DNA of 23,458 nt from Chloroflexota bacterium (GTDB lineage: Bacteria; Chloroflexota; Anaerolineae; UBA1429): assembly GCA_012513595.1 (NCBI GenBank), contig JAAZBY010000221.1:1-23458 (forward strand), given 5' to 3'. Position 1 is the first letter of the stretch. Each line of letters opens with the position of its first letter. Position numbers and translations under genes: made by a program. Below, piece by piece: positions 6,574 to 14,047 of this stretch. The notes under the pieces were generated by a model. That model ran no database searches and was not told the DNA's origin. It saw only the letters and a list, made by a program, of their open reading frames with translations.

Positions 6574-7389
6574 GTGCGACGCACCCTGAGTGGGGCCATC
6601 TACGCCCTCAGCACGCTGCTGGGGGCGCTGGCCCTCCTGTACCCGCTGCTGATCCGCAGCCCCTGGGCGGCCGCCCAGGGGCTGCAGGCCCGCAGCGCCC
6701 CGCTGGCCACGGCAGCCCTGGTGGGGCTGTCTCTGCTGGCGTTGCTGGTGGAGGTCCAGGGCGAGTCGATCGGGGCCAAGACCGTGGCGATGCTCGGCGT
6801 ACTGGTGGCCATCACCAGCGTGCTGCGCTTCATCGAGGTCCTGCTGCCGATGCCGGGGGGCTTTTCGCCGATCTTTGCGCCCATCCTGCTGGCCAGTTAC
6901 GTCTTTGGCGCGCGGTTCGGCTTTCAGATGGGCGTCTACACGATCGTGGTCTCGGCGCTGATCACCGGCGGCGTGGGGCCTTGGCTACCGTACCAGATGC
7001 TGGTGACGGGCTGGGTGGGGATGAGCGCGGGCGGCCTCCGCCTGTTGCCCTGGAAGCGGCTGCGCCAGGGGGCCTGTGGCCGTCCGGAGGTCGGCCTTCT
7101 GGCGGCGATGGGCGTCGCCTGGGGATTCCTCTTTGGCGCCCTCACCAACCTGTACTTTTGGCCGTACGCCATCGGGCCCGAGTCGCAGACCTGGGCCACC
7201 GGCCTGGGCTGGGCAGAGTCGGTCCGCCGGTATGCGGCGTTCTACGTGGCCACTTCGCTGACCTGGGACCTGACCTCCGCCGTGGGGAATGCCATCTTGA
7301 TACTGGCGCTGGGCCGCCCCACCGTGCGGGCCCTCGTGCGCTTTGAGAGGCGCTCGCACTTTGAACACGCCGAGGTGCACCATGGTTGA
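6574..7389 (+). CDS. ECF transporter S component, probable cobalamin/corrinoid type (CblT/CbrT-like)
   Basis: A 271-residue hydrophobic protein with six to eight predicted membrane helices. The segment GGFSPIFAPILLASYVFGAR and the following GGVGPWLPYQMLVTGW are typical of the ECF S-component family that includes predicted cobalamin carriers. S components bind the vitamin in the membrane and toggle when docked on the energising module. The first 60 or so residues add about two helices beyond the usual six-helix core. The start is GTG 6574, with GGAGG at 6563-6567 inside the end of the preceding gene; only three bases separate the two genes. The stop overlaps the next gene's start by 8 bases, so the genes are surely co-transcribed. 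Cobalamin specificity is inferred from the B12 riboswitch and the transcobalamin-like partner, not from binding residues. Confidence 0.82.
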   Translation: MRRTLSGAIYALSTLLGALALLYPLLIRSPWAAAQGLQARSAPLATAALVGLSLLALLVEVQGESIGAKTVAMLGVLVAITSVLRFIEVLLPMPGGFSPIFAPILLASYVFGARFGFQMGVYTIVVSALITGGVGPWLPYQMLVTGWVGMSAGGLRLLPWKRLRQGACGRPEVGLLAAMGVAWGFLFGALTNLYFWPYAIGPESQTWATGLGWAESVRRYAAFYVATSLTWDLTSAVGNAILILALGRPTVRALVRFERRSHFEHAEVHHG

Positions 7390-8410
7390 TGCTCGCGCCT
7401 GGCTGTTGTGGGCGGTTGGCGTGCTGGTGTTCGCCTCGTCGTGCCGCAACCCCGTCTACGCGCTCCTGGCCCTGGCCATCGTGGCCCTGTGCGACGCGGC
7501 CTGGGCCCGCAGCGGCGAGCGGCGCGGGTTGCCGTCGCCGCTGCGCTTTGCTGCCCTGGCCATTCCGCTCGCAGCCGTCTTTAGCATGCTCGTCTCTCAC
7601 CTCGGAGACACCGTCCTCCTGCGCCTGCCCGACGGGTGGCCCCTCATCGGCGGGGCCCTCACGCTGGAAAGCGTGGTGTTTGGCGCCACCAACGGCCTGG
7701 TACTCTCGTTGATCTATGGCGCCTTCTCTCTCGTGAACCGCGTGACGCCAGTGCATGACCTGTTGCGCCTCATCCCCGGCGCCCTGCACGAGGCGGGCGT
7801 GGTGCTGTCGATCGCCCTGGCCTTCATACCGCAGACGCAGCGCAGCCTGGCGCGCATCCGCGAGGCGCAGGCCGTTCGCGGGCATCGCCTGCGCGGCCTG
7901 CGCGACTGGCTGCCGATCGTGGTGCCGCTGCTGATCAGCGGGCTGGAGCGCTCCATGGGCTTGGCGGAGGCGATGGTTGCCCGTGGCTACGGCACCATCG
8001 AGGGCCGCGCCCGCGCTGCCAGCCTGCAGGCCCTGCTGGCCTGCGGACTGCTCGGCACCGTGGGGGGCTGGCTGGCCTGGTCGTTCTTCCCCGCGGCAGC
8101 ACTCTGGGGCGCAGGAGGGCTGGCGATAGGCGTGGCGATGTTGTTCGCCGCGCTGCGGCTGGCCGGGCGCGGAACCCGCCGCACGCACTACCGCAGCGCT
8201 TCCTGGGGCGCTGAGGAGAACCTCGTCACGGCCGGCGTCGCCGTGGCACTGCTGGGCACCTTGGCGCCCCTGCCTTTCCTCCACCGTGAGGTGCTGGCCT
8301 ACGCGCCCTATCCGCGCCTGTCGGTGCCTCCGGTCGACCCCCTCTTGGCCCTGCTGCTGCTGGGCCTCCTGGTGCCGGCCGCTCTGGCCGTCGGGTGGGG
8401 TGAGCGATGA
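7382..8410 (+). CDS. ECF transporter transmembrane (T) component, CbiQ/EcfT family
   Basis: A 342-residue membrane protein of the EcfT/CbiQ family, the scaffold that couples ATP hydrolysis to the S component. The two cytoplasmic coupling motifs that contact the ATPases are visible: AQAVRG at residues 162-167 and AMVARG at 197-202, each ending in the Arg-Gly pair that is usual for the family. Hydrophobic helices flank them at the N-terminus and around residues 205-255. Two further helices at the C-terminus (about 280-340) make it longer than the common 260-residue form. ATG 7382, preceded by GAGGTG, was chosen; it overlaps the S-component stop. The frame is open 13 codons further upstream, but no ribosome site supports a longer form. 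The 3' end overlaps the ATPase gene by four bases (ATGA). Confidence 0.88.
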   Translation: MVDARAWLLWAVGVLVFASSCRNPVYALLALAIVALCDAAWARSGERRGLPSPLRFAALAIPLAAVFSMLVSHLGDTVLLRLPDGWPLIGGALTLESVVFGATNGLVLSLIYGAFSLVNRVTPVHDLLRLIPGALHEAGVVLSIALAFIPQTQRSLARIREAQAVRGHRLRGLRDWLPIVVPLLISGLERSMGLAEAMVARGYGTIEGRARAASLQALLACGLLGTVGGWLAWSFFPAAALWGAGGLAIGVAMLFAALRLAGRGTRRTHYRSASWGAEENLVTAGVAVALLGTLAPLPFLHREVLAYAPYPRLSVPPVDPLLALLLLGLLVPAALAVGWGER

Positions 8411-10059
8411 TCGAGATCAAGCGCTTCACCTACGCCTACCCGGGCACCTCGACGCCGGTACTGCGGGACCTGTCGCTGGCCATTGACGAGGGCGAGTTCG
8501 TCCTGGTGACGGGGGCCTCGGGGGCGGGCAAGTCCACCTTCCTGCGGGCGCTCAACGGCCTGGTGCCCCATTTCACCGGCGGCACCTGTGCGGGGCAGGT
8601 CCGCGTCGCCGGGCACGATGCCCTGCGGGAGGGGCCGCAGGTCCTCTCGCGTTATGTCGGGTTTGTCTTTCAGGACCCCGAGGCCCAGTTCGTCGTCGAC
8701 CGCGTTGAGGACGAGGTGGCCTTTGCCCTCGAACAGCGGGCCGTGCCCCCGCCGCAGATGCGCGAGCAGGTGCAGGGGGCGCTGGCGCTCCTGGGCCTCC
8801 TCAGCCTGCGAGACCGCCCCCTGGACAGCCTCTCCGGGGGTGAGCGGCAACGCGTCGCCCTGGCCGCAGCCCTGGCCCTGCGCCCTCGCCTCCTGGTGCT
8901 GGACGAGCCGACCTCCCAGCTGGACCCGCAGGCCGCCCACGACCTGCTCGGGACGCTGGTGCGCATGAACCGCGACCTAGGCATCACCGTGGTGCTGGCC
9001 GAGCATCGGCTGGAGCGCGTCCTGCAGTATGTCGACCGCCTGGTGCACCTGACCTGCCCGGGCGGACCAGTGCTCCACGGCACCCCACGCGAGGTGCTAC
9101 CCGCCATCGACCTGGCCCCGCCTGTGGTGTCGCTGGGCATTGCGCTCGGGTGGGCGCCGCTCCCGCTGTCCGTCTCCGAAGCGTTACCCATGGCCCGCGC
9201 CGCGGTGCAGGGCGCCGCGGCCGAGGAGAGCATACCGCCCGCCGCGGCGCCGCCCTCGCCCGAGCCGATCCTGACGGTGCGCGGCCTGGCGCACGGCTAC
9301 GGGGGGGCGCCCGTGCTGCGGGGCGTCGACCTGGACGTGCGGGCCGGGGAACTGGTGGCCCTCCTGGGGCCCAACGGTGCGGGCAAGACGACGCTTCTGC
9401 GCGCCCTGGTAGGGCTGCTGCGCCCGGAAGCGGGCGATGTCCGCCTGGCTGGCCGCTCGATCATCGGTAGGGCCACGGCCGACATCTGCGCCCAGGTCGC
9501 CTACCTGCCCCAACAGCCGGACGATCTGCTCTTTGCAGACACCGTCCGCGAGGAGCTGGAGGTGACGTTGCGGAACCACTCCCTCCTGCAGCAGCCGCCG
9601 GTGGCGCCGGAGGATCTGCTGGCCCGCCTGGGCCTCGCGGCGCTGGCCGAGGCCTACCCGCGTGACCTCTCGGTGGGGCAGCGGCAGCGTGTGGCGCTGG
9701 CCGCCGTCACGGTGACGCGGCCGCCCCTGCTCTTGCTGGACGAGCCCACCCGCGGGATGGACTATGCCGCCAAGCAGGGTCTGGTACGCCTCTTGCGCGG
9801 CTGGCAGGAGGAGGGCTCGGGGGTGCTGATGGTCACCCATGACGTGGAACTGGCTGCCGCTGCGGCTGACCGGGTACTGCTCCTGGACGGAGGGCGCATT
9901 GTGGCGGAGGGCTCGCCGGCCAGGGTCCTCTCTGGCGCCGAGCGGTTCGCCCCGCAGACGGCCCAGCTCTTTCCGGGGCGCGGCTGGCTCACCCCGGAGG
10001 CGGCGCTCCGCGCCTTGCCCCGCCGGCCTGAACGCGTACGCCGCGCAGCGGGCATTTGA
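8407..10059 (+). CDS. ECF transporter fused double ATPase (EcfA1A2 type)
   Basis: A 550-residue cytoplasmic protein with two complete ABC ATPase domains in one chain, doing the work of the separate EcfA1 and EcfA2 subunits. Domain 1 has Walker A GASGAGKST (36-44), Q-loop FQDPEAQF, signature LSGGERQ (142-148), Walker B LLVLDEPT (162-169) and switch His in LAEHRLE. Domain 2 has Walker A GPNGAGKTT (321-329), LPQQPDD, signature LSVGQRQ (421-427), Walker B LLLLDEPT (441-448) and VTHDVE. The second signature has Val where Gly is usual, a common variation in ECF ATPases. A Pro/Ala-rich linker joins the domains near residue 275. Both halves look catalytically intact. The ATGA overlap with the T-component gene indicates translational coupling. 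It is the last gene of the B12 operon. Confidence 0.93.
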   Translation: MIEIKRFTYAYPGTSTPVLRDLSLAIDEGEFVLVTGASGAGKSTFLRALNGLVPHFTGGTCAGQVRVAGHDALREGPQVLSRYVGFVFQDPEAQFVVDRVEDEVAFALEQRAVPPPQMREQVQGALALLGLLSLRDRPLDSLSGGERQRVALAAALALRPRLLVLDEPTSQLDPQAAHDLLGTLVRMNRDLGITVVLAEHRLERVLQYVDRLVHLTCPGGPVLHGTPREVLPAIDLAPPVVSLGIALGWAPLPLSVSEALPMARAAVQGAAAEESIPPAAAPPSPEPILTVRGLAHGYGGAPVLRGVDLDVRAGELVALLGPNGAGKTTLLRALVGLLRPEAGDVRLAGRSIIGRATADICAQVAYLPQQPDDLLFADTVREELEVTLRNHSLLQQPPVAPEDLLARLGLAALAEAYPRDLSVGQRQRVALAAVTVTRPPLLLLDEPTRGMDYAAKQGLVRLLRGWQEEGSGVLMVTHDVELAAAAADRVLLLDGGRIVAEGSPARVLSGAERFAPQTAQLFPGRGWLTPEAALRALPRRPERVRRAAGI

Positions 10060-10084
10060 CCGCGCTCGCCCGGGTCGCTATAAT
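10056..10084 (+). promoter_or_regulatory. Promoter of the L25 gene, overlapping the preceding stop codon
   Basis: TTGACC (10056-10061) and a perfect TATAAT (10079-10084) are spaced by 17 bases. The -35 hexamer contains the TGA stop of the ECF ATPase gene. Transcription from here gives a leader of about 120 bases, which includes a small hairpin, CCGCAG-N8-CTGCGG (10100-10119). No regulatory role for that hairpin is evident. Confidence 0.8.
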
Positions 10085-10212
10085 CTTCCTGTTGCCGTTC
10101 CGCAGCCACCGATCTGCGGGCGAGTGCGCGTGCCGGCGGGGTGTTCCGTCCTGCGCAGTCGCGCGCTGGTTACCGCCCGTGACCTCAGTAGTCTTGGAGG
10201 ATAAGTAAGGCC

Positions 10213-10866
10213 ATGGCATCCACGATATCGCTCACGGCCCATCCGCGCAGCCCAGAGGCGAGGCCCCGGGCACTCCGGCGCGCCCAGTTCGTGCCCGGCG
10301 TCCTGTATGGGCCCAAGTATGAGACCAGGGCGCTCCAGTTTGAGACCGCCACGCTCCTTCGCGTCCTCCAGCGGGCGGGCACCAGCCACCTTATCGATCT
10401 CACCATCGACGGCGTCGACGGGAATGAGCTGGTCCTCGTCCGTGAGGTGCAGCGCCACCCGGTGACGCACGCCCTCTGGCATGTGGACCTGTACCGCACC
10501 CAGGCAGACGTCGCCATCCGTGTGGAAGTGCCCATCGTGCACCACGGAGAGGCGCCGGCCCTCGAGGAGGGTGGCTTTATCAACACCCTGCTTGACGTGC
10601 TGGAGATCGAGTGCCTGCCGCGCGACATGCCCGATGCCATCGTCGTGGACCTTTCCGTCCTCACCGATATGGACTCCGTGATCACCGTGGCCGACCTGCA
10701 GGTGCCCGAGGGCGTCACCGTCCTGACGCCGGAAGACACCGTCGTGCTGCGCCCGGCCTTTGCCGCGATCGAGGAGGAGGCGGAGGAAGAGGTCGAGGAG
10801 GCTGAGGAGGAGGCCGTCGAGGGCGAGGAAGAGGCCCCCGAGGGTGAGGAAGACGCCGGTTCCTGA
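10213..10866 (+). CDS. rplY: 50S ribosomal protein L25/general stress protein Ctc
   Basis: A 217-residue L25 of the long TL5/CTC type, which binds 5S rRNA in the large ribosomal subunit. The N-terminal 5S-binding domain (about 1-95) has RRAQFVPGVLYGP near residues 23-35 and the pattern EVQRHPVTHALWHVDLYR. The C-terminal beta domain runs from about 100 to 188 (LPRDMPDAIVVDLSVL). The last 30 residues are an almost continuous run of Glu with Ala and Val, a common tail in this family; the GAG/GAA codons give a purine-rich tract in the DNA. ATG 10213 fits the conserved N-terminus. GGAGG at 10196-10200 is rather distant (12 bases), and AAGG lies immediately upstream. The gene is single, with its own promoter and a strong terminator. 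Confidence 0.93.
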   Translation: MASTISLTAHPRSPEARPRALRRAQFVPGVLYGPKYETRALQFETATLLRVLQRAGTSHLIDLTIDGVDGNELVLVREVQRHPVTHALWHVDLYRTQADVAIRVEVPIVHHGEAPALEEGGFINTLLDVLEIECLPRDMPDAIVVDLSVLTDMDSVITVADLQVPEGVTVLTPEDTVVLRPAFAAIEEEAEEEVEEAEEEAVEGEEEAPEGEEDAGS

Positions 10867-10904
10867 GCGTCCCCTCTGGCCCCGTCGCGATACCGGCCCC
10901 ATTG

Positions 10905-10937
10905 CGCCCGGCTGCCCAACACGGCAGCCGGGCGTTT
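10905..10937 (+). terminator. Intrinsic terminator after the L25 gene
   Basis: A perfect 12-base-pair stem (10905-10916 with 10923-10934) with a 6-base loop CAACAC is followed by TTT. It lies about 40 bases after the L25 stop and ahead of the next promoter, closing the L25 unit. Confidence 0.8.
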
Positions 10938-10975
10938 CCCCTCCCACGGCCTCCCCTGCAACCTCGCTGGCCCCG

Positions 10976-11003
10976 TTGACGCGCCCCCGCCCTGGGGTAC
11001 AAT
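10976..11003 (+). promoter_or_regulatory. Promoter for the first TIM-barrel isomerase gene
   Basis: TTGACG (10976-10981) and TACAAT (10998-11003) are 16 bases apart, each one mismatch from consensus. The start of transcription would be near 11010, giving a short leader with AGGAGG at 11034-11039. Confidence 0.7.
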
Positions 11004-11046
11004 GCCGTCGTCGGCCGCCGTCTCGTAATTACCAGGAGGTTACGAG

Positions 11047-11904
11047 GTGAAACTCAGCTTTCTCATGCCGCTGAACGTCGAGAACATCGCCCGCGCCAAA
11101 AAGCTGTCGTACGATGGCCTGGAAGTCGGTGCCGGGTGGCTCACCAGCCCGACCCTGGCCGAGATGGAGGCCAACCTGCCCGCGCTCAAGGGTGCCCTGG
11201 GCGAGGCCGGCATCGGCGTCACCTCGGTGGCCATCTATGGCAACACCATCGGCTCCCCGGTGGACGAGGCCGTCGCCTACTGGGAACGCGCCATGAAGGT
11301 GGCCGTGGCGTTCGGCTGCGGCGTGGTCTCTGGCCTAACGGGGCGCGACAACGCCCTGACCGTTGACGACAACCTGCCCCTCTTTGCCGCGCGCTTTGGC
11401 CCCATCTGTGAGCGGGCCGAAGACCTGGGCATCAAGCTGGCCCTGGAGCCCTGGCCCGGCGGAGTGCTCGGCCACGGTCCCTATCGCTGGACGAACATGG
11501 CCACCACGCCCGAGCTGTGGACCCGCCTGATCGACGCCGTGCCCAGCCCCGCCCTGGGCATGGAGTATGACCCCTCGCACTTTGCCTGGCAGCAGATCGA
11601 CCATCTGTGGGTGATCAGCGCCTTTGCCGAGCGCATCCACCACGTACACGCCAAGGACATCATCTTTGACGAACAAAAGCTGGCCTGGGTGGGCGTCCAC
11701 GGGCGCGGCTGGTGGCGCTTTGTCATCCCCGGCCTCGGCGAGCTCGACTGGCAGGACATCTTTGACGCCCTCGAGGACGCCGACTACCAGGGGGACGTCG
11801 CCGTCGAGCACGAGGACCGCGAGTACCTCCACGAGCGCTGGGATGAGGGGCTGGCCATTGCCCGCGGGACCCTGCGGCCGCTGGTCAAGGCGTACAACGG
11901 CTGA
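11047..11904 (+). CDS. Sugar phosphate isomerase/epimerase family TIM barrel (AP endonuclease 2 fold)
   Basis: A 285-residue protein of the xylose-isomerase-like TIM-barrel superfamily, which isomerises or epimerises sugars and inositols using a divalent metal. The expected metal ligands are present at strand ends: Glu134 (LALEPWPGG), Asp175 (MEYDPSH), the His cluster at 198-201 (HHVHAKD) and Glu254 (VEHED). GTG 11047 is the start, with AGGAGG seven bases upstream. The insertion WVGVHGRGWWRF near residue 217 probably lines the active site. The substrate cannot be named from sequence. The gene is transcribed alone and converges on the aldehyde ferredoxin oxidoreductase gene. A second, clearly different member of the family lies at 14048, beyond that gene. 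Confidence 0.85.
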   Translation: MKLSFLMPLNVENIARAKKLSYDGLEVGAGWLTSPTLAEMEANLPALKGALGEAGIGVTSVAIYGNTIGSPVDEAVAYWERAMKVAVAFGCGVVSGLTGRDNALTVDDNLPLFAARFGPICERAEDLGIKLALEPWPGGVLGHGPYRWTNMATTPELWTRLIDAVPSPALGMEYDPSHFAWQQIDHLWVISAFAERIHHVHAKDIIFDEQKLAWVGVHGRGWWRFVIPGLGELDWQDIFDALEDADYQGDVAVEHEDREYLHERWDEGLAIARGTLRPLVKAYNG

Positions 11905-11927
11905 GGACCGCGCTGCGCAGAAAGACG

Positions 11928-11958
11928 GCGGGGGATGGGCGCACTGCCCATCCCCCGC
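11928..11958. terminator. Bidirectional terminator between isomerase and AOR genes
   Basis: A perfect 13-base-pair stem (11928-11940 with 11946-11958) with loop GCACT sits in the 76-base gap between two convergent genes. It is followed by TTGT on the plus strand and by CGTCTTT on the minus strand. It probably ends both transcripts. Confidence 0.75.
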
Positions 11959-11980
11959 TTGTACGTTGGGATGCAGCCGG

Positions 11981-13870
11981 TCAGACGGCGACCCACTCCA
12001 GCCCGAGGCGGGCCAGCGTCCCGGGCAGCGGCACGCCTTCCTCGTCCCAGCCGGCCATCTGATAGTACACCTCGCGGGCGCGGGCGAACTCTTCCTCCGA
12101 CACGCGGACGCCGTCGGTAGCCCCGCCCTGCAAAGCGATAAAGCCCTTCTTGGGCAGGGCGTCGTCGGCCTTGCGCAGCCCCTCACGGGCATTGAAGGCC
12201 CGCAGCATGTTCAGCCGCCGCTCGCCCACCAAGAGGATCTCCTCCATGCTCGTCTGCCAGCCGGTGATAGCGCGGATCCCCTCGACGAGCTGATCCGGCC
12301 CATAGAGCTGCCAGGAGGGCCCCCAGGCGAACTGGCAGGTGCCCAGGCAGTCCAGAGCGCTGTACATGTACTCGGTGGCGAGGGCAAAGCGCACCTTGGC
12401 GATGGAGAGGTCGCGCTTGTCCAGCGGGGTGTTGAGCCCGAGCGTCGACAGGCGGTCGAGGGTGTCCTTGTCCTGGGTCGGCGTATAGTTGGGGTCGTGG
12501 TCGTGCGACATGTGGTCGGCCCCGAAGGGGTTCACCGCGTAGATAAGCGCCAACGAGCGTTTGGCCTGCGGCACGTGGGCGGGGAACTCCTGCTTCTTGC
12601 AGGCCACCACCAGCTCCTCAGCGCCCCTGCCGATCTCCTCCGCAGCGCGGAAGGAGCCCTCGGCCAAGAGGTCGCCAAGGCCCTCGCGATTGGCGATCAT
12701 CTGCACCATACGGACCATGGCCTCGGCGTTGCCAAAGCGCAGCTCCAGGCCGCCGGTATCCTCCTTGGTCAGCAGGCCATGCTCGTAGCAATCCATGGCA
12801 AAGGCCACCGTGGCCCCGCAGGAGATCGTGTCGAGCCCGTACTTGTTGCAGATCTCGTTGGCCAGCGAGATCGCGGCCAGGTCCGAGACGCCGCAGTAGG
12901 AGCCCATCGTGGCGACCGTCTCGTACTCGGGGCCGCCGTAGCGCGGGTCGACGCGGAAGGGGCCCTCGGTCACCTCTACCACCCGCTTGCAGCGGATCAG
13001 GCAGCCGTAGCAGGTGTCGCGCTCTTTGAGGATGGTATCGGTCATCGTCTGGCCCCAGATGGCTTCCCATCCCTCAAAGACCCCGCTCGACCAGTTGCGG
13101 GTGGGCAGGGCGCCCATCTCCTGGAGGTCCTTCACCCCGTTCGGCGTGCCGTTGAGGCCCAGGCCGTAGACGCCGCTCTCCTCAAAGTTGTCGCGCCCCC
13201 AGCGCCCCAACGCGCGCAGGCGGTCCGGTTCGGCCACCTCAGGGCGGCTGTGGCCGCGTACGGCCACAGCCTTCAGGTTCTTGGAGCCCATCACGGCGCC
13301 CATGCCCGTGCGCCCGGCGGCCCGGTTGGAGTGGCTGATCAGGCAGGCGTAACGGGCCAGTTTCTCGCCACCCGGGCCGATCTGCAGCACCTGGATGTGC
13401 GCGTCGTTGTGCTCAGCGCGGATGGCATCCTCGACGTCGCCGGTGATGCGGCCCCACAGGTGCGCCGCGTCGCGCAGTTCGGCCACCCCGTCGTGGATCC
13501 ACAGGTACACCGGTCTGGGGGACTTGCCCGTCATGATGATGGCGTCAAACCCGGCGAACTTGAGCTCGGCCGGCCAGAAGCCGCCGCCCTGAGCGTCGCC
13601 GATGGCGCCCGTCAGCGGGGACTTGGCGTTGACCATCACGCGGCTCAGGCCACTGATCGGCGCACCGGTCAGCACGCCCACGGAAAGTGCCAGGACGTTC
13701 TCCGGACCTAGCGGGTCGACACCGGGCGGCAGCATCTTGAGCAGGTAGGCCAGGTTGAGGCCGCTGCCGCCCATCGTCTCCCGGTAGAACGATTCCGGCG
13801 GCGTCTCAACCTCGAGGTGGCCGGTGGTCAGGTTCACGTGCAGCACCTTGCCCATATAGCCGTACGGCAT
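11981..13870 (-). CDS. aor: Aldehyde ferredoxin oxidoreductase family protein (tungsten pterin enzyme)
   Basis: A 629-residue AOR-family protein, an oxygen-sensitive cytoplasmic enzyme with a tungsto-bispterin centre and a [4Fe-4S] cluster that oxidises aldehydes to acids with ferredoxin, or the reverse. The cluster ligands are visible as CYGCLIRC (Cys287, 290, 294) plus a distant Cys in DCLGTC (Cys508 or 512), the spacing known from Pyrococcus AOR. The N-terminal domain (GYMGKVLHVNLTTG, GGSGLNLAYLL, NAKSPLTGAIGDAQGGGFWP) and the pterin-binding NKYGLDTISCG segment are typical. ATG 13870 was chosen, with AGGAGG at about eight bases; the frame extends 22 codons upstream into an Arg-rich run without a ribosome site. 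The aldehyde substrate is unknown. No ferredoxin or pterin gene is adjacent, and both flanking genes are TIM-barrel sugar isomerases. It indicates an anaerobic metabolism. Confidence 0.92.
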   Translation of the reverse strand: MPYGYMGKVLHVNLTTGHLEVETPPESFYRETMGGSGLNLAYLLKMLPPGVDPLGPENVLALSVGVLTGAPISGLSRVMVNAKSPLTGAIGDAQGGGFWPAELKFAGFDAIIMTGKSPRPVYLWIHDGVAELRDAAHLWGRITGDVEDAIRAEHNDAHIQVLQIGPGGEKLARYACLISHSNRAAGRTGMGAVMGSKNLKAVAVRGHSRPEVAEPDRLRALGRWGRDNFEESGVYGLGLNGTPNGVKDLQEMGALPTRNWSSGVFEGWEAIWGQTMTDTILKERDTCYGCLIRCKRVVEVTEGPFRVDPRYGGPEYETVATMGSYCGVSDLAAISLANEICNKYGLDTISCGATVAFAMDCYEHGLLTKEDTGGLELRFGNAEAMVRMVQMIANREGLGDLLAEGSFRAAEEIGRGAEELVVACKKQEFPAHVPQAKRSLALIYAVNPFGADHMSHDHDPNYTPTQDKDTLDRLSTLGLNTPLDKRDLSIAKVRFALATEYMYSALDCLGTCQFAWGPSWQLYGPDQLVEGIRAITGWQTSMEEILLVGERRLNMLRAFNAREGLRKADDALPKKGFIALQGGATDGVRVSEEEFARAREVYYQMAGWDEEGVPLPGTLARLGLEWVAV

Positions 13871-13934
13871 GTGTCGCCTCCTCCTGCGTGGGGGCTCCCG
13901 TCGTGGCGAACTGCTGGCTGTCACTCTTGACCGC

Positions 13935-13964
13935 ATTATAGCGGCCGACTGGCGCGAAACGCAA
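13935..13964 (-). promoter_or_regulatory. Promoter of the AOR gene
   Basis: On the minus strand a perfect TATAAT (13940 down to 13935) is preceded at 18 bases by TTGCGT (13964-13959). It lies about 65 bases upstream of the AOR start, in the region shared with the divergent isomerase gene. Confidence 0.6.
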
Positions 13965-13991
13965 GGCCCCGTGGCCTCTGCTCCGGGGCGC

Positions 13992-14020
13992 TGGCAGGCC
14001 TAGCGGGCCTGTGCTAGAAT
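13992..14020 (+). promoter_or_regulatory. Weak promoter candidate for the second isomerase gene
   Basis: TAGAAT at 14015-14020 is a good -10 hexamer about 28 bases before the start codon. The hexamer at 17 bases (TGGCAG, 13992-13997) is a poor -35. Position and context, rather than sequence quality, support it. Confidence 0.4.
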
Positions 14021-14047
14021 CGTCGCACTGGAAGGGAGGAGGACACC

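Noticed and set aside
7142..8284. A 380-codon minus-strand frame antisense to the ECF S and T genes
   Set aside because: Charged low-complexity translation. The plus strand carries ECF membrane proteins with conserved coupling motifs.
10772..10860. Purine-rich GAG/GAA tract that looks like a simple repeat
   Set aside because: It encodes the acidic C-terminal tail usual in L25/CTC proteins and is not a separate repeat element.
11624..13711. A 695-codon open frame on the plus strand antisense to the AOR gene
   Set aside because: It is the high-GC shadow of the AOR gene. The translation is Gly/Ala/Arg/His-rich low-complexity sequence with no family motif, while the opposite strand has complete AOR signatures.
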